Shown here: piece by piece, positions 56,307-64,000 of the stretch
How the letters are laid out: the number at the start of each line of letters is the position of its first letter
How positions within the stretch are numbered: position 1 is the first letter of the stretch
Origin: Nocardioides_C sp963700955
GTDB lineage: Bacteria; Actinomycetota; Actinomycetes; Propionibacteriales; Nocardioidaceae
Direction: 5' to 3'
Length of the DNA: 64,000 nucleotides
NCBI GenBank assembly: GCA_963700955.1
Contig: CAVOZH010000007.1
Span: 6,390-70,389, forward strand
Made by a program: the position numbers and the translations under genes
Notes under the pieces: generated by a model
Told to the model about the DNA's origin: nothing
What the model saw: the letters and a program-made list of their open reading frames with translations, nothing else
Databases searched by the model: none

Positions 56307-58006
56307 CCTACGCAGGCGGGCTGAGCCCCGAGTCGCGTCACGACGCCCTCGAGCAGCTTGCCCGCAGCGAGGTCGACGTCCTCGTCGTCGGTGGCGGCAT
56401 CACCGGGGTCGGCACCGCCCTCGACGCGGTCACCCGCGGCCTGTCGGTGGGGCTGCTCGAGCAGCGGGACTTCGCCTCGGGGACCTCCTCGCGGTCGAGC
56501 AAGCTGGTGCACGGCGGGCTGCGCTACCTCGAGATGCTCGACTTCGCGCTGGTCCGGGAGGCGCTCCAGGAGCGCGGCTTGCTGCTGACGCGGCTCGCCC
56601 CGCACCTGGTGAAGCCGGTCCCGTTCCTCTACCCGCTGACGCACCGAGGGTGGGAGCGGCCGTACGTGGGCGCCGGGCTCGTGATGTACGACGCGATGGC
56701 GATGGCCGGGAAGTACGACATGGGCCTCCCGCGCCATCGGCACCTGTTCCGGCGCCAGGTTCGCCGGATCGCCCCGGACTTCAAGGCCGAGGGGCTCGCC
56801 GGCGCGATCCAGTACTACGACGCCCAGGTCGACGACGCCCGGCTCGTGGTCACCGTCGCCCGGACCGCCGCCTCCCACGGAGCGTTCTTCGCCAACCGGA
56901 CGCGGGTCGTCGGCTTCCTCCGTGAGGGCGAGCGGGTCACCGGCGTACGCGCCGTGGACCTAGAGACGGGTCGCGAGATCGAGGTCCGGGCCCGGGTCGT
57001 CGTGAACGCCACCGGGGTGTGGACCGACGAGATCCAGGAGATGGTCGGCGGCCGGGGCGCTCTCCACGTGCAGGCCAGCAAGGGGATCCACCTGGTCGTC
57101 CCGCGCGACCGGATCCGCTCGGAGTCCGGCCTGATCATGCGCACGGCGGTCTCGGTGTTGTTCGCGATCCCCTGGGGCCGGCACTGGATCATCGGCACCA
57201 CGGACACGCCCTGGGACCTCGACAAGGCGCACCCGGCCGCCTCCCGGCGCGACATCGAGTACCTGCTCGGCGAGGTCAACAAGATCCTCAGGGAGCCGCT
57301 CTCCCACGAGGACGTCGAGGGCGTGTACGCCGGCCTTCGCCCGCTCCTGTCGGGGGAGTCGGAGCCGACGAGCCGGATCTCGAGGGAGCACACCGTGATC
57401 ACGCCGGTGCCGGGTCTCGTGATCATCGCCGGCGGCAAGCTCACCACGTACCGGGTGATGGGGCGCGACGCCGTGGACGCTGCCGCGCACTCTCTCGGCG
57501 GCCTCGTGCCCTCCTCGATCACCGACCGGGTCCCGCTCGCAGGGGCCGAGGGGTACGAAGCCCGCGCCAACCAGCGCAGCGGGCTGGCGCGACGCTCGGG
57601 ACTCCACCGGGCGCGGATCGACCACCTGCTCAACCGGTACGGCGGGCTGGTCGACGAGCTCCTCGAGCTCGTGGCCGCCCGACCCGAGCTGGGACGGCCT
57701 CTCCCCGGCGCCGACGACTACCTCGCGGCCGAGGTGGTCTATGCCGTGACCCACGAGGGCGCGCGGCATCTCGACGACGTGCTCACGCGCCGCACGCGGA
57801 TCTCCATCGAGACCTTCGACCGCGGAACCCAGGCCGCGGGTACCGCAGCGGACCTGATGGCCGGCGTCCTCGACTGGGACGCTGCCCGCCGCGACGACGA
57901 GGTGGACCACTACCTGCGTCGCGTGGAGGCGGAGCGCCAGAGCCAGCTCGCCCCCAGCGACCAGGAGGCCGACGAGGCGCGGGTCAGCGCGCCCGACATC
58001 GTGTGA
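56303..58006 (+). CDS. glpD: FAD-dependent glycerol-3-phosphate dehydrogenase
   Basis: 567 residues from ATG 56303. Oxidises sn-glycerol-3-phosphate to dihydroxyacetone phosphate and passes electrons to quinone at the membrane. FAD-binding VDVLVVGGGITGVGTALDAVTRG; GTSSRSSKLVHGGLRYLE is diagnostic of GlpD; IPWGRHWIIGTTDTPWD and VITPVPGLVIIAGGKLTTYRVM are later signatures. A C-terminal DAO_C domain follows. It overlaps the nitrilase gene by 4 bases and is the last gene before the rrn operon. Confidence 0.96.
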   Translation: MTYAGGLSPESRHDALEQLARSEVDVLVVGGGITGVGTALDAVTRGLSVGLLEQRDFASGTSSRSSKLVHGGLRYLEMLDFALVREALQERGLLLTRLAPHLVKPVPFLYPLTHRGWERPYVGAGLVMYDAMAMAGKYDMGLPRHRHLFRRQVRRIAPDFKAEGLAGAIQYYDAQVDDARLVVTVARTAASHGAFFANRTRVVGFLREGERVTGVRAVDLETGREIEVRARVVVNATGVWTDEIQEMVGGRGALHVQASKGIHLVVPRDRIRSESGLIMRTAVSVLFAIPWGRHWIIGTTDTPWDLDKAHPAASRRDIEYLLGEVNKILREPLSHEDVEGVYAGLRPLLSGESEPTSRISREHTVITPVPGLVIIAGGKLTTYRVMGRDAVDAAAHSLGGLVPSSITDRVPLAGAEGYEARANQRSGLARRSGLHRARIDHLLNRYGGLVDELLELVAARPELGRPLPGADDYLAAEVVYAVTHEGARHLDDVLTRRTRISIETFDRGTQAAGTAADLMAGVLDWDAARRDDEVDHYLRRVEAERQSQLAPSDQEADEARVSAPDIV

Positions 58007-58073
58007 GAACGCCCCCGTTTACCCCTCCAGGGCGCCTCATTTCGGGCGTGACCGGGGCCACAGCGTTTCCGAT

Positions 58074-58103
58074 TTGACGATCTGGGGAAACCATCCGTAA
58101 TGT
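58074..58103 (+). promoter_or_regulatory. rrn promoter P1 candidate
   Basis: TTGACG (58074-58079), an 18-base spacer, then TAATGT (58098-58103), the best vegetative-type promoter in the 570-base leader between glpD and 16S. Confidence 0.6.
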
Positions 58104-58272
58104 TCTCTTCGTCGCCGGGTGCGGCGGAGAGCAAGACCGAAAGGTCGGGCACTCGGCCCCAGCGAAAACCCAACTCACTCACCTCGCCGAGGTGGCTCGA
58201 GTGCGCGCAAGCGCTCCTCGAATCAGCTCGGCGAGACCGATGTGCGCGGGGCCGGAGGAGCAAGACCCGGGT

Positions 58273-58302
58273 TTGACCGGGCCGAGCAAGATCCGGTAAG
58301 TT
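58273..58302 (+). promoter_or_regulatory. rrn promoter P2 candidate
   Basis: TTGACC (58273-58278), an 18-base spacer, then TAAGTT (58297-58302). Same spacer length as P1, 199 bases downstream, giving the tandem promoter arrangement usual for rRNA operons. Confidence 0.55.
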
Positions 58303-58303
58303 T

Positions 58304-58576
58304 GGTCAGGTTGCCCCAGACCGAGGCCCGGAAGGGTTGAGGGTGGTGTGCGTTTGATCTTTGAGAACTCAACAGTGTGCTAAAAGTCGACGAATTAATT
58401 TGTATCGCCAGTCGGCAGGCTGCCGGGGCTCTTTGTGGGTTCTGGATGTTTGTCGGTTGTTTGATTCCTTTAGGTTAGACGGTTGCCCTTGTTTTGGTGG
58501 GGGTGGCCACTTCTAGCCTGGATGGATCTCTTCTAATAGTGTTGATGATTCACCTCTTCGGGGGTGGTTGTCGTAA
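58304..58576 (+). other. rRNA operon leader with boxA-like antitermination sequence
   Basis: No coding sequence. GATCTTTGAGAACTCAACA (58356-58374) resembles the actinobacterial boxA antitermination element, and a related TGTTTGAGAACTACACAG occurs before 23S (60471-60488). The stretch 58381-58578 is unusually T-rich for this genome (TTTAGGTTAG, CTTGTTTTGG). Upstream bases 58007-58273 hold promoter P1 and no gene. Confidence 0.6.
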
Positions 58577-63619
<5,043 letters not shown>

Positions 63620-63651
63620 TACAAAGATGCTACGCGTCCACTGTGTGGTTC
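63620..63651 (+). other. 3' arm of the 23S rRNA processing stem
   Basis: TACAAAGATGC and following bases to TGTGTGGTTC pair with 60478-60508. The arm spans the 23S 3' end and the 23S-5S spacer, about 40 bases before the 5S gene. Confidence 0.85.
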
Positions 63652-63692
63652 CCGAGTAACGACCGGGAAACCGTGTTTGATTACTCCATAGA

Positions 63693-63811
63693 GTTTCGGC
63701 GGCCATAGCGAAAGGGAAACACCCGGTCCCATTCCGAACCCGGAAGTTAAGCCTTTCAGCGCCGATGGTACTGCACACGCGAGTGTGTGGGAGAGTAGGA
63801 CGTCGCCGGAC
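63693..63811 (+). rRNA. rrf: 5S ribosomal RNA
   Basis: About 119 bases, starting GTTTCGGCGGCCATAGCG and ending with GAGAGTAGGACGTCGCCGGA; the conserved CCGAACCCGGAAGTTAAGCC loop and GGTACTGC segment are present. The 5' and 3' ends pair. Located 42 bases after the 23S processing arm. Confidence 0.97.
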
Positions 63812-63821
63812 ATAACTTTGC

Positions 63822-63858
63822 ACAAAGCCCCCGCGGGCTGGTCTCGCGGGGGCTTTGT
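63822..63858 (+). terminator. rRNA operon terminator
   Basis: ACAAAGCCCCCGCG (63822-63835) pairs perfectly with CGCGGGGGCTTTGT (63845-63858) around a 9-base loop, 11 bases after 5S. The A/T-containing base of the stem gives the following TTTGT-type tail. Confidence 0.93.
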
Positions 63859-63933
63859 CGTGTCTGCACAAGGGCGGGCTCTCTGACGTCGCCCGGGCCG
63901 GCGCGACCGGTCTAGCGCCCCGATGCTCGACCT

Positions 63934-64000
63934 GTGACGGGCGTCTCAAAGCAGGGGTGGCCTATGGCTCCTGAGACCGCGGTCACATACTGTCGGTATC
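63934..64000 (+). CDS. Possible start of an unidentified gene (truncated by window end)
   Basis: An open frame begins at GTG 63934 or in-frame ATG 63964 (AGGGGTGG about 6 bases before the ATG) and runs off the right edge with only 12-22 codons visible. Too short to recognise; may be spurious. Confidence 0.2.
   Translation, partial: MTGVSKQGWPMAPETAVTYCRY

Overview
The window is a high-GC actinobacterial chromosome segment. The rRNA operon at the right end, a mycothiol-dependent formaldehyde dehydrogenase, HrcA/CIRCE-controlled groES-groL1 with a His-rich GroEL tail, a GuaB3 paralogue and the variable regions of the 16S gene all fit Propionibacteriales, most likely Nocardioidaceae (Nocardioides or a close relative). 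That placement is an inference from reading the sequence; no search was run. Coding density is very high, GTG starts are frequent, and many neighbouring genes overlap by 1-4 bases, indicating translational coupling.

Layout. 1-6100: the 3' part of an AadA-like nucleotidyltransferase, a SigE-type sigma factor coupled to a membrane-anchored partner, an aldo/keto reductase and pyruvate phosphate dikinase. 6158-9403 (minus): a compact electron-transfer operon (small anchored protein, ApbE flavin transferase, ferric-reductase-like membrane protein, NuoF-like flavoprotein, 3-Cys ferredoxin). 9491-13926: a frameshifted membrane protein, an ABC-F ATPase, a VOC protein, an MmcQ/YjbR protein and a second aldo/keto reductase. 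13948-19389: a nitric-oxide/nitrite locus. Its minus-strand operon has three genes, each overlapping the next by 4 bases: a SufR-like Cys-rich regulator, an NnrS-like membrane protein, and a 901-residue protein that joins a membrane domain, a cupredoxin and a complete copper nitrite reductase. A hemerythrin-DUF2249 protein is transcribed divergently. 19405-24207: HAD hydrolase, citrate synthase, rplM-rpsI, glmM.

24291-36502: a GNAT protein, coaA, then glmS-acpS-(insert)-nnr-alr-hydrolase-GNAT::tsaE-tsaB-rimI-tsaD. This links amino-sugar, ACP and cell-wall D-alanine supply with NAD(P)HX repair and the t6A tRNA pathway. Between acpS and nnr lies an oppositely oriented AbiEi/DUF559-like gene bracketed by two near-identical ~52-bp palindromes. 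36557-41599: a second SigE-like sigma factor with a membrane-anchored beta-propeller partner, a cation antiporter, mycothiol-dependent formaldehyde dehydrogenase with its MBL-fold partner, and an SRPBCC protein. 41709-45816: treY-treZ (trehalose from glycogen). 45893-50339: a lipoprotein GH3 hexosaminidase, a DUF3224 protein, an AraC regulator and a SAM methyltransferase. 50350-52615: two CIRCE operators, groES and groL1. 52769-58006: guaB, guaB3, a nitrilase-family hydrolase and glpD.

58007-63860 is an rrn operon (16S-23S-5S) with two promoter-like sites, boxA-like sequences, a long 23S processing stem and a strong terminator. Its 16S-23S spacer has no tRNA gene. No CRISPR array, prophage, insertion sequence or tRNA gene was seen. 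The least conventional parts are the nitrite reductase/NO locus, the ApbE operon without a recognisable flavinylation target, and the palindrome-bracketed gene inside the glmS-tsaD cluster.
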